From NCBI GenBank assembly GCA_963695175.1, contig CAVOGG010000002.1, positions 186,001-250,000 on the forward strand: DNA of 64,000 nt. The letters run 5' to 3'. Below the pieces are notes generated by a model. The model saw only the letters and a program-made list of their open reading frames with translations, was not told the origin of the DNA and did not search any database. Numbering within the stretch: position 1 is the first letter of the stretch; each line of letters opens with the position of its first letter. A program made the position numbers and the translations under genes. This document shows positions 18,679-27,512 of the stretch, in pieces. Source of the DNA: Fodinibacter sp963695175 (lineage in GTDB: Bacteria; Actinomycetota; Actinomycetes; Actinomycetales; Dermatophilaceae).

Positions 18679-18694
18679 TACTCCCCCGGGAGTA
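18679..18694. promoter_or_regulatory. palindrome upstream of the two-component operon
   Basis: TACTCCCCCGGGAGTA has two exact 7-bp arms around a CC spacer, 60 bp upstream of the kinase start and 110 bp from the divergent AlbA_2 gene. Position and symmetry suggest an operator for the adjacent NarL-type regulator. This is inference. Confidence 0.5.
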
Positions 18695-18803
18695 CGTCGT
18701 CGGAGGGTCGGACGCCCCGCACGGCGGGCCGGCCCGGACACCGGGTGGCCCCACGCCGCCCCGGTGTTGGCGCCCGAGCGGCGGGTAGGGCAGCGTTGGG
18801 CCC

Positions 18804-19604
18804 GTGAGCGACACGACCCGGGTGCTGGTGAGCGCGCTCGCCGTCGGCTTCCTCCTGGGCGCGGTCGGGCGAGCCCTGCTGCGCAGCCGGGTTCGCCTCA
18901 GCTGGTCGGACGCTGTCGTCGCCGGCCTCCTGGGCGCCGTCGTCGGAACCCTGGTCGGCGGTCTCGTGCCGGGCGGTCCACGTCCTTGGCTCGCCGGGCT
19001 GGTCGCCGTGCTCGGGACGGCGGCCGTGCTGCTCGTCATGGAGCGCCTGGCTGCCCGCCGGCGGGTGGTTCGCGGGAGCGTCGCCGACCTCGTGCGTGCC
19101 GGCGAGTCGGCCCGGGTGGAGTTCAAGTCCTCGGCCCGGTACAACCGGCACTCCGGCAAGCGTGACGAGCGACTGGAGAAGGCGGTCGCCAAGACGGTCG
19201 CCGGCTTCCTCAACGCGGACGGCGGCGTCCTGCTCATCGGGGTCGCCGACGACGGCTCCATCGCCGGCCTCGAGGACGACTACACGCTGCTCAAGGCGCC
19301 CGACCGGGACCGCTTCGAGCTGTGGCTGCGGGACATGCTGACCAAGACCATCGGCGTCGTCGCCACCAGCGACGTGCGGGTCGCGTTCGACGCGGCCGAT
19401 GGGCACGACGTGTGCCTCGTCACCGCGCCCGCCGCAGGGCGGCCCGTCTTCGTCCACGGCACGGAAGGACACGACGCGACGCTCTTCGTCCGGCTCGGAA
19501 ACGGCACCCGGGAGCTGGACGTCGAGGAGGCGCTCACGTACTGCGTCGACCGCTGGGGCCGACGCGCGCTGCGAAGTGCCGGGTCCGCGCGGCTTCTCAG
19601 CTGA
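18804..19604 (+). CDS. membrane-anchored Schlafen AlbA_2 domain protein
   Basis: This 266-residue protein begins with three hydrophobic segments (about residues 6-24, 36-56 and 62-80) followed by basic RRRVVRG. A cytoplasmic AlbA_2 domain runs from about 95: ESARVEFKSSARYN, then VAGFLNADGGVLLIGVADDG, and a conserved strand-rich end. AlbA_2 domains (the Schlafen core) bind nucleic acid or nucleotide and are usually soluble and fused to a winged helix; here there is no winged helix and the domain is tethered to the membrane. It starts at GTG 18804, divergent from the histidine kinase. It converges on the hydrolase gene with about 190 bp of featureless spacer. Confidence 0.82.
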   Translation: MSDTTRVLVSALAVGFLLGAVGRALLRSRVRLSWSDAVVAGLLGAVVGTLVGGLVPGGPRPWLAGLVAVLGTAAVLLVMERLAARRRVVRGSVADLVRAGESARVEFKSSARYNRHSGKRDERLEKAVAKTVAGFLNADGGVLLIGVADDGSIAGLEDDYTLLKAPDRDRFELWLRDMLTKTIGVVATSDVRVAFDAADGHDVCLVTAPAAGRPVFVHGTEGHDATLFVRLGNGTRELDVEEALTYCVDRWGRRALRSAGSARLLS

Positions 19605-19795
19605 CTCCGTGGGCGACCAGCCCGTGCTGCTCCACTCCTGGCTCGGGCCGTACTGATCAACCAAGGGCGTCACGCGGACACCTGGTCGGCTCTGGTTGCC
19701 GCACAACGAGGTTGCACTGTCGTTCACCGCTGAGTGACTCGTTCATCCGCTGTCCTCGGGGCGCCGGACCGACGCCGCTGACGGCGACCAGTGCC

Positions 19796-20812
19796 TCAAC
19801 GACCGCCCGCGACGACCCAGGCCGCGATCTGGGACCTCGAGCGGAAGCCCAGCCGGTCCCGGATCCGCTCCACGTGCGACTCCGCAGACCGCTCGCTGAT
19901 CCCGAGGCGACCGGCGATGTCCTTGTTCGTCAGACCTTGGGCCACCAGCTGCGCCACCTCGTACTGGCGTGTCGTCACCGACGCGCCGGGGACCGACCGC
20001 AGCGGCGACAGGCCGAGGAACCTCCGGATGGCCTGCGCGACAGCCTGCCCGTCGCCGATGTAGGGAAGGTGGTCACGGCCGGTCAGCAGCTCCAGCTGCG
20101 CGCCCGGGATCCCGGCGCCCAGCGCCCGGCCCTGCTCGAGCGGCACCGCCCGGTCGTGGTCGCGGTGCAGCACGAGCGTTGGCACCCGGACCGTCGCGAC
20201 CAGGTCGGTGATGTCGACGTCGTAGGCGACGGCGAGCATGGCGCGCGCGAGCTCTGGCGTCGCGGCCGCGCGCTGGTACCGCACGAAGGCCGCCCTCGTC
20301 GCCGCGTCGGCATCGGGGGTGAAGATGTCGGCGAGCACGTCCGAGCCGAGGCCCCAGTGCTCCCCGATCAACCCGAGGACGTGTTCGCGCACCTGCGCCG
20401 TCGCGATGTCGGCCCCGCGCAGCCATCCCCCGTAGAGGACCAGCCGCGCGACCCGAGTCGGATGCCGCGCGGCCCAGGTGGCGGCCACCGCGGCACCCAA
20501 CGACGCACCGAACAGGTCGAACCGGGTGGCGCCCACCGCCCGAACGACAGCGTCGAGGGTCTCCAGCTCCAGCTCCATCGAGGGGGCCCGCTCGGTGGCC
20601 CCCGACAGCCCGCAGCCGGCCTTGTCGTAGCGCACCAGCGTGCGCCCCTGGGCCAGCGACTCGTACAGCGCCCGCTCCGGCGGCATCGCCCAGCTCAGCT
20701 CGAGGTGAGTGAGCCATCCCGGGGCATGGACCAGGACCGGCCCGCGACCGACCACGGCATACGCGATCCGCGACCCGTCGGCCAACCTGGTCGTGGAAAC
20801 CCGCTGCTCCAT
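19796..20812 (-). CDS. alpha/beta hydrolase fused to LuxR-type DNA-binding domain
   Basis: Residues 1 to about 265 form an alpha/beta hydrolase with nucleophile Ser104 (FGASLG), an acid in LHRDHDRAVPLEQ and a catalytic His in GRDHLPYIGDG. Residues 270-338 form a LuxR helix-turn-helix (TTRQYEVAQLVAQGLTNKDI, SERSAESHVERIRDRLG). The fusion looks like a one-component regulator in which the hydrolase fold binds or cuts the signal. ATG 20812 begins the conserved strand; longer open sequence overlaps the YCII gene. It lies 13 nt downstream of YCII on the same strand, with the FAD monooxygenase divergent from both, so it may control that cluster. Confidence 0.88.
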   Translation of the reverse strand: MEQRVSTTRLADGSRIAYAVVGRGPVLVHAPGWLTHLELSWAMPPERALYESLAQGRTLVRYDKAGCGLSGATERAPSMELELETLDAVVRAVGATRFDLFGASLGAAVAATWAARHPTRVARLVLYGGWLRGADIATAQVREHVLGLIGEHWGLGSDVLADIFTPDADAATRAAFVRYQRAAATPELARAMLAVAYDVDITDLVATVRVPTLVLHRDHDRAVPLEQGRALGAGIPGAQLELLTGRDHLPYIGDGQAVAQAIRRFLGLSPLRSVPGASVTTRQYEVAQLVAQGLTNKDIAGRLGISERSAESHVERIRDRLGFRSRSQIAAWVVAGGR

Positions 20813-20825
20813 TCTCGACGCCAGG

Positions 20826-21134
20826 TCACATGCCGGGGATCTCCATGAACTTCTGCGTCGAGATCGTCCCGCCCGCCGCGGTGTGGGGATGTCCCTCGAG
20901 CAGCCCATCGAGGTGCTCCTGCGAGTCGGCGTCGATGACCGAGTAGCCGGACACCTGGACGTCGGCGTCGCCGTCGTTCTCCAGCGGTGAGCCCATGTCG
21001 ACCAGCCGATCTCCCACTCGCTCACCCCACGTCATCCAGTCCTGCATGCCGGCCGCCGACTGCTCTGGCGGGATCTGCGCCATCTGGTCGCGCATGGCGC
21101 TCGTGGTGTTGTAGAAGACCATGTACTTGGACAC
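20826..21134 (-). CDS. YCII-related small protein
   Basis: This 102-residue protein with a ferredoxin-like YCII/DGPF-type pattern begins SKYMVFYNTTSAMRDQMAQ and continues WMTWGERVGDRLVDMGSPLE, VSGYSVIDADSQEHLDGLLE and GHPH. Such proteins are often annotated as dehydratase-like or sigma-factor partners; no activity is certain. The GTG at 21134 sits 165 bp from the divergent FAD monooxygenase, and the hydrolase-LuxR gene follows 13 nt after its stop. Confidence 0.8.
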   Translation of the reverse strand: MSKYMVFYNTTSAMRDQMAQIPPEQSAAGMQDWMTWGERVGDRLVDMGSPLENDGDADVQVSGYSVIDADSQEHLDGLLEGHPHTAAGGTISTQKFMEIPGM

Positions 21135-21299
21135 GACTGCTCCTTCGACGTGCGAGCCGGCACCGCGTCGGTGCCCGCCCACCGATCCTCCTCCCCGACG
21201 GCACCCAACGGAATGCCGTACAACTGCGGGGAGGGCTTGCGGCAGGGCACCCGTCGTGGCCCAGACTTCTCGGGCGTGGCGAGGAAGGCGAGGGGCGAC

Positions 21300-22769
21300 A
21301 TGAACGACGTGACGATCGTCGGGGGTGGGCCGGCCGGCCTGATGGTGGCGGGAGAGCTGGCGTTGGCGGGGGTCGACGTCGAGATCCTGGAACGGCGGTC
21401 GACTCCGGACCTGGTCGGCACTCGTGCCCGCGGGTTCCACTCGCGAACGATCGAGATCTTCGACCAGCGCGGCATCGCCGACCGGTTCCTCGGCGAGGGA
21501 CGGACCGTGCAGGCGATGAGCTTCGCCGGCACCCCGCTCGAGGTTGCCGACCTCCCCACGCGTCACCCGTACACGCTGGGCCTGTCGCAGAGCCACATCG
21601 AGCGGATCCTGCGTGGCTGGGTCGACGAGCTCGGGGTGCCGATCCGTCGCGGGCTCGAGGTCACCGGCTTCACCCAGGACGACGTCGCCGTCGAGGTCCA
21701 CCTCGCGCAGGGCGACCCCGTGCGCACCGCGTACCTGGTCGGGGCCGATGGTGGGCGCAGCGTCGTCCGCAGGGCAGCCGGCATCGAGTTCGTCGGTGCG
21801 GAGGCGACCCGGAGCCACCTGATCGCCGAGGTCGAGGTGACCGAGGAGACTCCGACCGGCATCCGATACGACGACGTGGGAATCCACGGGATCAACGTGA
21901 TGGATGACGGGCGGACGGTGGGGATCGTCGTGACCGAGCAACAGGTCGGCCCCGCCACCGAGCCCACGCTCGCGGACCTCAGCGATGCCCTGCGGGCCGT
22001 GTACGGCACGGACTTCGGCATCCACGACGCCACGTGGATCTCGAGGTTCACCGATGCCACCCGGCAGGCAACCTCCTATCGCCGTGGTCGGGTGCTGCTC
22101 GCCGGGGATGCCGCGCACACCCATCCGCCGACCGGAGGGCAGGGGATCGGCCTGGGCGTGCAAGACGCGGTCAACCTCGGGTGGAAGCTCGCCCAGGTCG
22201 TCCGGGGCGTCTCACCCGAGGCCCTCCTGGACACCTACCGCGACGAGCGGCACCCCGTGACGGCTCGCGTCCTGAAGAACGTGATGGCGCAAGCAAGCCT
22301 GCAGAGGGGTGACGCGCGGACCGAGGCGATGCGCGACACGATCGCCGAGCTGCTCCGCTTCGACGGACCTCGTGCCCAGCTCGCGGGGCTCCTGTCCGGG
22401 CTCGACGTGGCCTACGACCTCGGTGAGGGACACCCGTTGCTGGGTCGCCGCGTGCCCGACCTCGACCTGGCCACAGCCCAAGGCCCGCGGCGGGTCTTCG
22501 AGCTGCTGCACCGGGCTCGACCCGTCCTGCTCAACCTCGGCGAACCCGGGAGCATCGACCTCACCGGGTGGGCCGGCCGGGTCGAGCAGGTCGACGCCGA
22601 CCACACCGGGACCTGGGTGCTCCCCGTCATCGGAGTCGTCAGTGCCCCGGTCGCCGTGCTGATCCGGCCCGACGGTCACGTCGCGTGGGTCGGTGACGGC
22701 ACGTCAACCGGGCTCAGCGAGGCGCTGACGACCTGGTGCGGACCACCCCCGACTGCGGACTCCGGATAG
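21300..22769 (+). CDS. FAD-dependent aromatic monooxygenase (group A)
   Basis: The 489-residue flavoprotein has the FAD motif VTIVGGGPAGLMVAGEL (residues 4-20), the middle DG motif YLVGADGGRSVVRR, and the second FAD motif GRVLLAGDAAHTHPPTGGQG near 268, followed by a thioredoxin-like C-terminal region. This is the PheA/TfdB or rifampicin-monooxygenase type, which hydroxylates aromatic compounds with NAD(P)H and oxygen. The substrate cannot be read from sequence; drug inactivation (rifampicin type) and aromatic catabolism are both possible. ATG 21300 starts the FAD domain, with a GGCGAGGGG purine stretch upstream. Confidence 0.88.
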   Translation: MNDVTIVGGGPAGLMVAGELALAGVDVEILERRSTPDLVGTRARGFHSRTIEIFDQRGIADRFLGEGRTVQAMSFAGTPLEVADLPTRHPYTLGLSQSHIERILRGWVDELGVPIRRGLEVTGFTQDDVAVEVHLAQGDPVRTAYLVGADGGRSVVRRAAGIEFVGAEATRSHLIAEVEVTEETPTGIRYDDVGIHGINVMDDGRTVGIVVTEQQVGPATEPTLADLSDALRAVYGTDFGIHDATWISRFTDATRQATSYRRGRVLLAGDAAHTHPPTGGQGIGLGVQDAVNLGWKLAQVVRGVSPEALLDTYRDERHPVTARVLKNVMAQASLQRGDARTEAMRDTIAELLRFDGPRAQLAGLLSGLDVAYDLGEGHPLLGRRVPDLDLATAQGPRRVFELLHRARPVLLNLGEPGSIDLTGWAGRVEQVDADHTGTWVLPVIGVVSAPVAVLIRPDGHVAWVGDGTSTGLSEALTTWCGPPPTADSG

Positions 22770-22920
22770 GCGGGTGCTCCCAGGGACGGACAAACGCGCC
22801 TCGTGGGCCGACGGCTGAGCGTGGTTGCCCCCGCCGGATGGCCGACTGCCCGTCCGTGGGCGCACTTCCCCAACCTGCCACGGCGACGCCAGGCGAGGTC
22901 AGCGGCCCCGGGCCGGCAGG

Positions 22921-23022
22921 TCACCAGGCGACGGGCATCGACTGACGCAGGCCGAGGATGTTCCCGTCGGCTAGCCGAACGGGGGTCTCCCCGTCCCAAG
23001 CCCCGCCGGAGCTGATCCGTCG
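22921..23022 (-). pseudogene. remnant of a VOC/glyoxalase-family gene
   Basis: Read on the minus strand, this stretch ends ADGNILGLRQSMPVAW and a stop, the usual C terminus of VOC (glyoxalase/bleomycin-resistance fold) proteins, preceded by GGAWDGETPVRL. The rest of the roughly 120-residue domain is missing: upstream the frame has no VOC-like sequence and runs into the methyltransferase gene that starts at 23076 on the other strand. It is probably a truncated leftover. The rest of the 22770-23075 gap shows no gene. Confidence 0.45.
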
Positions 23023-23075
23023 CGCCGTTCCTAGAACGTCCGCACCTGTCGGACGGTCGCCCGTCGGGACACCAT

Positions 23076-23540
23076 GTGAGCGTGGACTCCCCCGCGTTCC
23101 GGATCTGGCCACCCGTTGCCCTGGGTGTGCCGCTCGCCGCTGGGCTCGTGCTCACCGCGACCGTCGGAGATCCCGTCTCCATCGCGAGCGCGGCCACGCG
23201 ATGGGTCGGTGGCACCTTGGCCATCGCGTTCGTCCTGTGGAACGGCTGGACCTTGTGGGTCATGGCGACCAACCGCACCGCGGTACTCCCCGGCGGGGCA
23301 ACGGTTCTCATCCTTCGGTCAGGACCGTTCCGGCTCAGCCGCAACCCCCTGTACGTCGGGCTGATCGCCCTCGATGTCGCCGTGGCGCTGCTGGCCCCGT
23401 CGTTCTGGGCCCTGGTGTTCGTGCCCATCGGCGTTGTTGCCCTCTCCTGGGGGGCGATCCGACCGGAAGAGCGCTACCTGTCGGACAAGTTCGGCTCGGA
23501 GTACGACGGCTACCGGGCCCGGGTTCGCCGCTGGCTGTGA
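23076..23540 (+). CDS. isoprenylcysteine carboxyl methyltransferase family membrane protein
   Basis: This 154-residue integral membrane protein has hydrophobic segments near 14-32, 44-65 and 90-122 and the family signature in its last third: GPFRLSRNPLYVGLI, then IRPEERYLSDKFGSEYDGY and RVRRWL. The ICMT/PEMT fold uses SAM to methylate a membrane-associated substrate, which is unknown for most bacterial members. The chosen start is GTG 23076, with GTG 23082 possible. It converges on the NAT gene with only 14 bp between stops. Confidence 0.87.
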   Translation: MSVDSPAFRIWPPVALGVPLAAGLVLTATVGDPVSIASAATRWVGGTLAIAFVLWNGWTLWVMATNRTAVLPGGATVLILRSGPFRLSRNPLYVGLIALDVAVALLAPSFWALVFVPIGVVALSWGAIRPEERYLSDKFGSEYDGYRARVRRWL

Positions 23541-23554
23541 GGAGGGCCCGTCGC

Positions 23555-24391
23555 TCATCCCTGGGCGGCCAGCTCGCGCACCTTCTCGATCAGGCGGGTG
23601 CGCTCGTCGGAGCGCAGGGGCACCTCGAGCGTCGAGAGCCACTCAGCGATCTCGCCCTCACGCACGGGACGGTGCTCCGTCGGCTCCCCGGGGGTGCGAA
23701 CCGTGAGCGACTCGTGGGTCACCGTGACGTGTCCGCCGGGCACGTGCTTCGCGACCATGAAGCCGGTGGTGAAGTGCGAACCGGGATAGGTGCTCGTGTA
23801 GTGGTGCCCCATCACGACGTCGACGGGCTTGACCTCGAGCTCGTCGGTGGTGTGGGCGAGCTCCCAGCCCTCCTCGCGCATCCGGGACAGCGCCCAGGCG
23901 CCACCATCGGTGCGGCGCACCTGGAATCGCCACCCCGGGAGGTAGTCGTCCTGGGCGTCGTCCGCCATCGCGATCGGTCGCAGCAGGCTCATCCCGAAAC
24001 CGGGGTCGCACAGCAGTCGCTGACCGCCGAGATCCACCTCGACCACCATGTGGGTGCGCCCCTGCTGGCTGCCCGCTCCCGGGTCGCCGACCCGACCGAG
24101 GTGCCGCCGCACCCGGTAGCCGAGCCGTTCCAACGCGGCGGCGAAGATCGTGCTGTGCTCGAAGCAGTAGCCACCACGACCACGACCGACGAACTTCTCC
24201 TGGACGGCGCCGAGGGAGACGCCGGGGTGCTGGCCGAGCAGCACGTCGATGTTGTCGAAGGTGAACGCACGCACGTGCGCCTCGTGCAGCTCCGCGAGCG
24301 CCGCGCGACTGGGCTCGCGTACGGGTGTCCCGAGGCGGTTCAGGTAACCGGTGAGGTCGAGCACGTCTGTCTGCCATTCATCCGTCGGCAT
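23555..24391 (-). CDS. nat: arylamine N-acetyltransferase
   Basis: NAT transfers acetyl from acetyl-CoA to arylamines and hydrazines such as isoniazid. The catalytic triad is visible: Cys76 in RGRGGYCFEHS, His114 in GRTHMVVEVD and Asp129 in LCDPGFG. The protein has 278 residues, normal for bacterial NAT, with FTFDNIDVLLGQ near residue 44. ATG 24391 begins MPTDEW; upstream open sequence lacks family similarity. Its place between a methyltransferase and pflA suggests no shared operon. Confidence 0.92.
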   Translation of the reverse strand: MPTDEWQTDVLDLTGYLNRLGTPVREPSRAALAELHEAHVRAFTFDNIDVLLGQHPGVSLGAVQEKFVGRGRGGYCFEHSTIFAAALERLGYRVRRHLGRVGDPGAGSQQGRTHMVVEVDLGGQRLLCDPGFGMSLLRPIAMADDAQDDYLPGWRFQVRRTDGGAWALSRMREEGWELAHTTDELEVKPVDVVMGHHYTSTYPGSHFTTGFMVAKHVPGGHVTVTHESLTVRTPGEPTEHRPVREGEIAEWLSTLEVPLRSDERTRLIEKVRELAAQG

Positions 24392-24499
24392 CCACCCAGT
24401 CAACCGCAGCGGTTGCCAGAGGGCACCCCCGGATGCCGGTGGGCGCGCGAGCACGCCGGGCGGATGCCGGTCGGCCGGCTCCCAACGGATCGGGGCGCC

Positions 24500-25249
24500 T
24501 CAGGCAGAGAGCACGGGGAGGTTGCGTTCGGCGAACTGGCTGCGTGCTCGCTCGATGAGCTCGGCGTCCGGTGCAGGGGTGTCCTCGAGGGGGAAGCGCA
24601 GCCGCAGGGCCTCGTACTTGTGCGCGCCGAGCCGGTGGAAGGGGAGGATCTCGACGCGCTCGACCGCGGGCCCGAGCTCGGCGATGAAGTCGGCCAGCCG
24701 GGCGACGTTGTCGGGGTCGTCGGTGACCCCGGGGACGAGGACGAACCGGATCCACATGGCCGCGCCTCGCTCGGCCAGCCGACGGGCGAAGCCCAGCGTC
24801 GGCTCGACGTCCTTACCGGTCAACCGGTGGTACGTGCCCGCGTCGAAGGACTTGATGTCCAGCAGCACCAGGTCGGTGACCCCGAGGAGGGCGTCGCCGG
24901 CGCGGACGCCCAGGTGCCCGGACGTGTCGAGCGCGGTGGTGAGCCCCACTGCCTTGCACTCGCCGAAGAACTCCGTGACGAACTCGGACTGCAGCAGCGG
25001 CTCGCCGCCGCTGACCGTGACGCCACCGCGCGCCACCAGGAGGAACCGCTGGTACCGCCGAAGCTCGTCCATGATGGCGTCGAGGTGCATCCGCCGACCG
25101 TCGCGCATGTGCCACGTGTCCGGGTTCTGGCAGTACAGGCAGCGCAGCGGGCAGCCGGAGAGGAACAGCACGAAGCGCGTTCCGGGACCGTCGACGCCGG
25201 TGGAGACGTCCCAGGAGTGAACCGATGCCTCCCTGGGGTCGGAACTCAT
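24500..25249 (-). CDS. pflA: pyruvate formate-lyase activating enzyme
   Basis: PflA is a radical SAM enzyme that puts the glycyl radical on PflB under anoxic conditions. The [4Fe-4S]-binding CX3CX2C motif is at Cys33, Cys37 and Cys40 (GCPLRCLYCQNP), followed by GGVTVSGGEPLLQ, LDTSGHLG and LLDIKSFD. The 249-residue length is typical. It lies 10 nt after the pflB stop on the same strand, so pflBA is one operon. Confidence 0.95.
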   Translation of the reverse strand: MSSDPREASVHSWDVSTGVDGPGTRFVLFLSGCPLRCLYCQNPDTWHMRDGRRMHLDAIMDELRRYQRFLLVARGGVTVSGGEPLLQSEFVTEFFGECKAVGLTTALDTSGHLGVRAGDALLGVTDLVLLDIKSFDAGTYHRLTGKDVEPTLGFARRLAERGAAMWIRFVLVPGVTDDPDNVARLADFIAELGPAVERVEILPFHRLGAHKYEALRLRFPLEDTPAPDAELIERARSQFAERNLPVLSA

Positions 25250-25259
25250 CGCCCGGCTC

Positions 25260-27512
25260 TCACATGCCCTTGTGGAAGGTGCGGGAGATGACGTCGCGTT
25301 GCTGATCGGGAGTGAGCTTGACGAAGTTGACGGCGTAGCCGGACACCCGGACGGTGAGCTGCGGGTAGCGCTCCGGGTGGTTCATGGCGTCGACGAGGGT
25401 GTCCCGGTCGAGCACGTTGACGTTGATGTGGAACCCGCCGGCATCGAAGTAGCCGTCCAGGACACCGACGAGGTTGTCGATCTGCTCGCTGCGCGAGCGC
25501 CCCAGGCCGCCCGGGGTGATGGTGGTGGTCAGCGAGATGCCGTCCCGGGCCGCGTCGTAGGGCAGCTTGGAGACCGACAGCGCGGAGGCCACCACACCGC
25601 GGGTGTCGCGGCCGTTCATCGGGTTGGCTCCCGGGGCGAAGGGCTCTCCCGCGGCTCGGCCGTCCGGGGTGGCACCGGTGTGCTTGCCGTACACGACGTT
25701 TGAGGTGATCGTCAGCACCGACTGCGAGTGCTCGGCATCCCGATAGGTCGGGTGGCGACGAAGGCGATCCATGAAGCTCTCGACCAGCCCCACCGCGATC
25801 GAGTCCGCCCGGTCGTCGTTGTTGCCATATGCCGGGTAGTCGCCTTCCACCCGATAGCCCACCGCCAGGCCGCTCTCGTCCCGAAGGACGTGCACTCGCG
25901 CATGCTTGATGGCCGACAGGCTGTCCGCCGCGACCGAGAGCCCGGCGATGCCGCAGGCCATGAACCGGTGCACCGGGTAGTCGTGGAGCGCCATCTCCAG
26001 ACGTTCGTAGGAGTACTTGTCGTGCATGTAGTGGATGACGTTCAGCGTGTCGACGTACAGGTCGGCGAGCCAGTCCAGCGACCTGCCGAACGCCTCCACC
26101 ACGGTGTCGTGGTCGAGGACGTCGTCGGTGATCGGGGTGCTGGGCGGCGCCACCTGGTCGCCGGTGAGCTCGTCGCGTCCGCCGTTGATGGCGTAGAGCA
26201 GCGCCTTCGCCAGGTTCACCCGCGCTCCGAAGAACTGCATGTCCTTGCCGACGCGCATCCCGGAGACGCAGCAGGCGATGGCGGTGTCGTCCCCGAGCGT
26301 GGAGCGCAGGAGGTCGTCCGACTCGTACTGGATGGCGCTGGTGTCCATCGACACCTGGGCACAGAACCGCTTGAAGCCCTCCGGAAGGGTGGGGGACCAC
26401 AACACGGTCAGGTTGGGCTCCGGCGCAGGCCCGAGGTTGTACAGCGTCTGCAGGAACCGGAAGCTCGTGCGCGTGACCAGCGGTCGGCCGTCCGACCCGA
26501 CCCCTCCGATGGCCTCGGTCACCCACGTGGGATCGCCGGAGAAGAGCTCGTCGTACGCCGGAGTGCGCAGGAACCGCACGATCCGCAGCTTGATGACGAA
26601 GTCGTCGATGAGCTCCTGGGCCGCGGACTCGTCGAGGACTCCCTTGGCGATGTCCCGCTCGAGGTAGACGTCGAGGAACGTGGAGGTCCGTCCGAGGGAC
26701 ATCGCGGCCCCGTTCTGCTCCTTGACGGCCGCGAGGTAGCCGAAGTAGAGCCACTGCACCGCCTCCTGTGCGCCCGTGGCGGGACGCGAGATGTCGAACC
26801 CGTAGGACCGCGCCATCTCGGCGAGCTCGCCCAACGCCCTGAGCTGCTCCGCCAGCTCCTCGCGATCACGGATCACGGCCTCCGAGGACGGGACCAGGTC
26901 CAGCCGGGCCCGCTCGGCACGCTTGGCCTCGACGAGCCGGTCCACGCCGTACAGGGCCACGCGGCGGTAGTCGCCGATGATGCGGCCACGGCCGTAGGCG
27001 TCGGGGAGACCGGTGATGATGCCGGCCCGTCGGGCCGCCTTCATCTGGGGCGTGTAGGCGTCGAAGACCCCGTCGTTGTGCGTGCGGCGGTAACGCGTGA
27101 AGATCTCCCGGACCATGGGGTCGACGTCGTAGCCGTATGCCGCCAAGCCGTCTTCGACCATGCGCAGCCCGCCGTTGGGCATGATCGCCCGCTTCAGGGG
27201 GGCGTCGGTCTGGAGCCCGACGACCAGCTCCCTGTCCTTGTCGATGTACCCGGGCGGGAACGCGGTGATGCCGGCCGGCCTGGCCGTGTCGACGTCGTAG
27301 ATGCCCCGCGCCCGCTCCTCGGGGAACAGTGAGCTGACCGCGCCCCACACGATGCCGGTCCGTTCGGTCGGGCCACTGAGGAAGCTGGCATCACCCTCGA
27401 ACGGTGTGCGGTTTCGCCGCACGAAGTCGGCCACGTCGATGGTGGTCCGCCAGTCCCCCTCGGCGAAGCCGTGCCAGGCGCCGGCCTCCTGCAGAACCGA
27501 ACCGGTTGTCAT
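25260..27512 (-). CDS. pflB: pyruvate formate-lyase
   Basis: PflB cleaves pyruvate with CoA to acetyl-CoA and formate in anaerobic metabolism. The 750-residue protein has the active-site pair Cys414-Cys415 (AIACCVSGMRVG) and the glycyl radical Gly725 in RVSGYAVNF near the C terminus, plus the family blocks WGAVSSLFPEERARGIYD and PDAYGRGRIIGDYRR. ATG 27512 has GAGGAG about 7 nt upstream; the longer open frame has no binding site. A formate transporter (focA) is not adjacent. The enzyme implies a facultatively anaerobic or micro-oxic lifestyle. Confidence 0.96.
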   Translation of the reverse strand: MTTGSVLQEAGAWHGFAEGDWRTTIDVADFVRRNRTPFEGDASFLSGPTERTGIVWGAVSSLFPEERARGIYDVDTARPAGITAFPPGYIDKDRELVVGLQTDAPLKRAIMPNGGLRMVEDGLAAYGYDVDPMVREIFTRYRRTHNDGVFDAYTPQMKAARRAGIITGLPDAYGRGRIIGDYRRVALYGVDRLVEAKRAERARLDLVPSSEAVIRDREELAEQLRALGELAEMARSYGFDISRPATGAQEAVQWLYFGYLAAVKEQNGAAMSLGRTSTFLDVYLERDIAKGVLDESAAQELIDDFVIKLRIVRFLRTPAYDELFSGDPTWVTEAIGGVGSDGRPLVTRTSFRFLQTLYNLGPAPEPNLTVLWSPTLPEGFKRFCAQVSMDTSAIQYESDDLLRSTLGDDTAIACCVSGMRVGKDMQFFGARVNLAKALLYAINGGRDELTGDQVAPPSTPITDDVLDHDTVVEAFGRSLDWLADLYVDTLNVIHYMHDKYSYERLEMALHDYPVHRFMACGIAGLSVAADSLSAIKHARVHVLRDESGLAVGYRVEGDYPAYGNNDDRADSIAVGLVESFMDRLRRHPTYRDAEHSQSVLTITSNVVYGKHTGATPDGRAAGEPFAPGANPMNGRDTRGVVASALSVSKLPYDAARDGISLTTTITPGGLGRSRSEQIDNLVGVLDGYFDAGGFHINVNVLDRDTLVDAMNHPERYPQLTVRVSGYAVNFVKLTPDQQRDVISRTFHKGM

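Noticed and set aside
22676..23428. 250-codon minus-strand open frame covering the gap and the ICMT gene
   Set aside because: Most is antisense to the ICMT gene; only the short VOC-like tail within it looks like former coding sequence.
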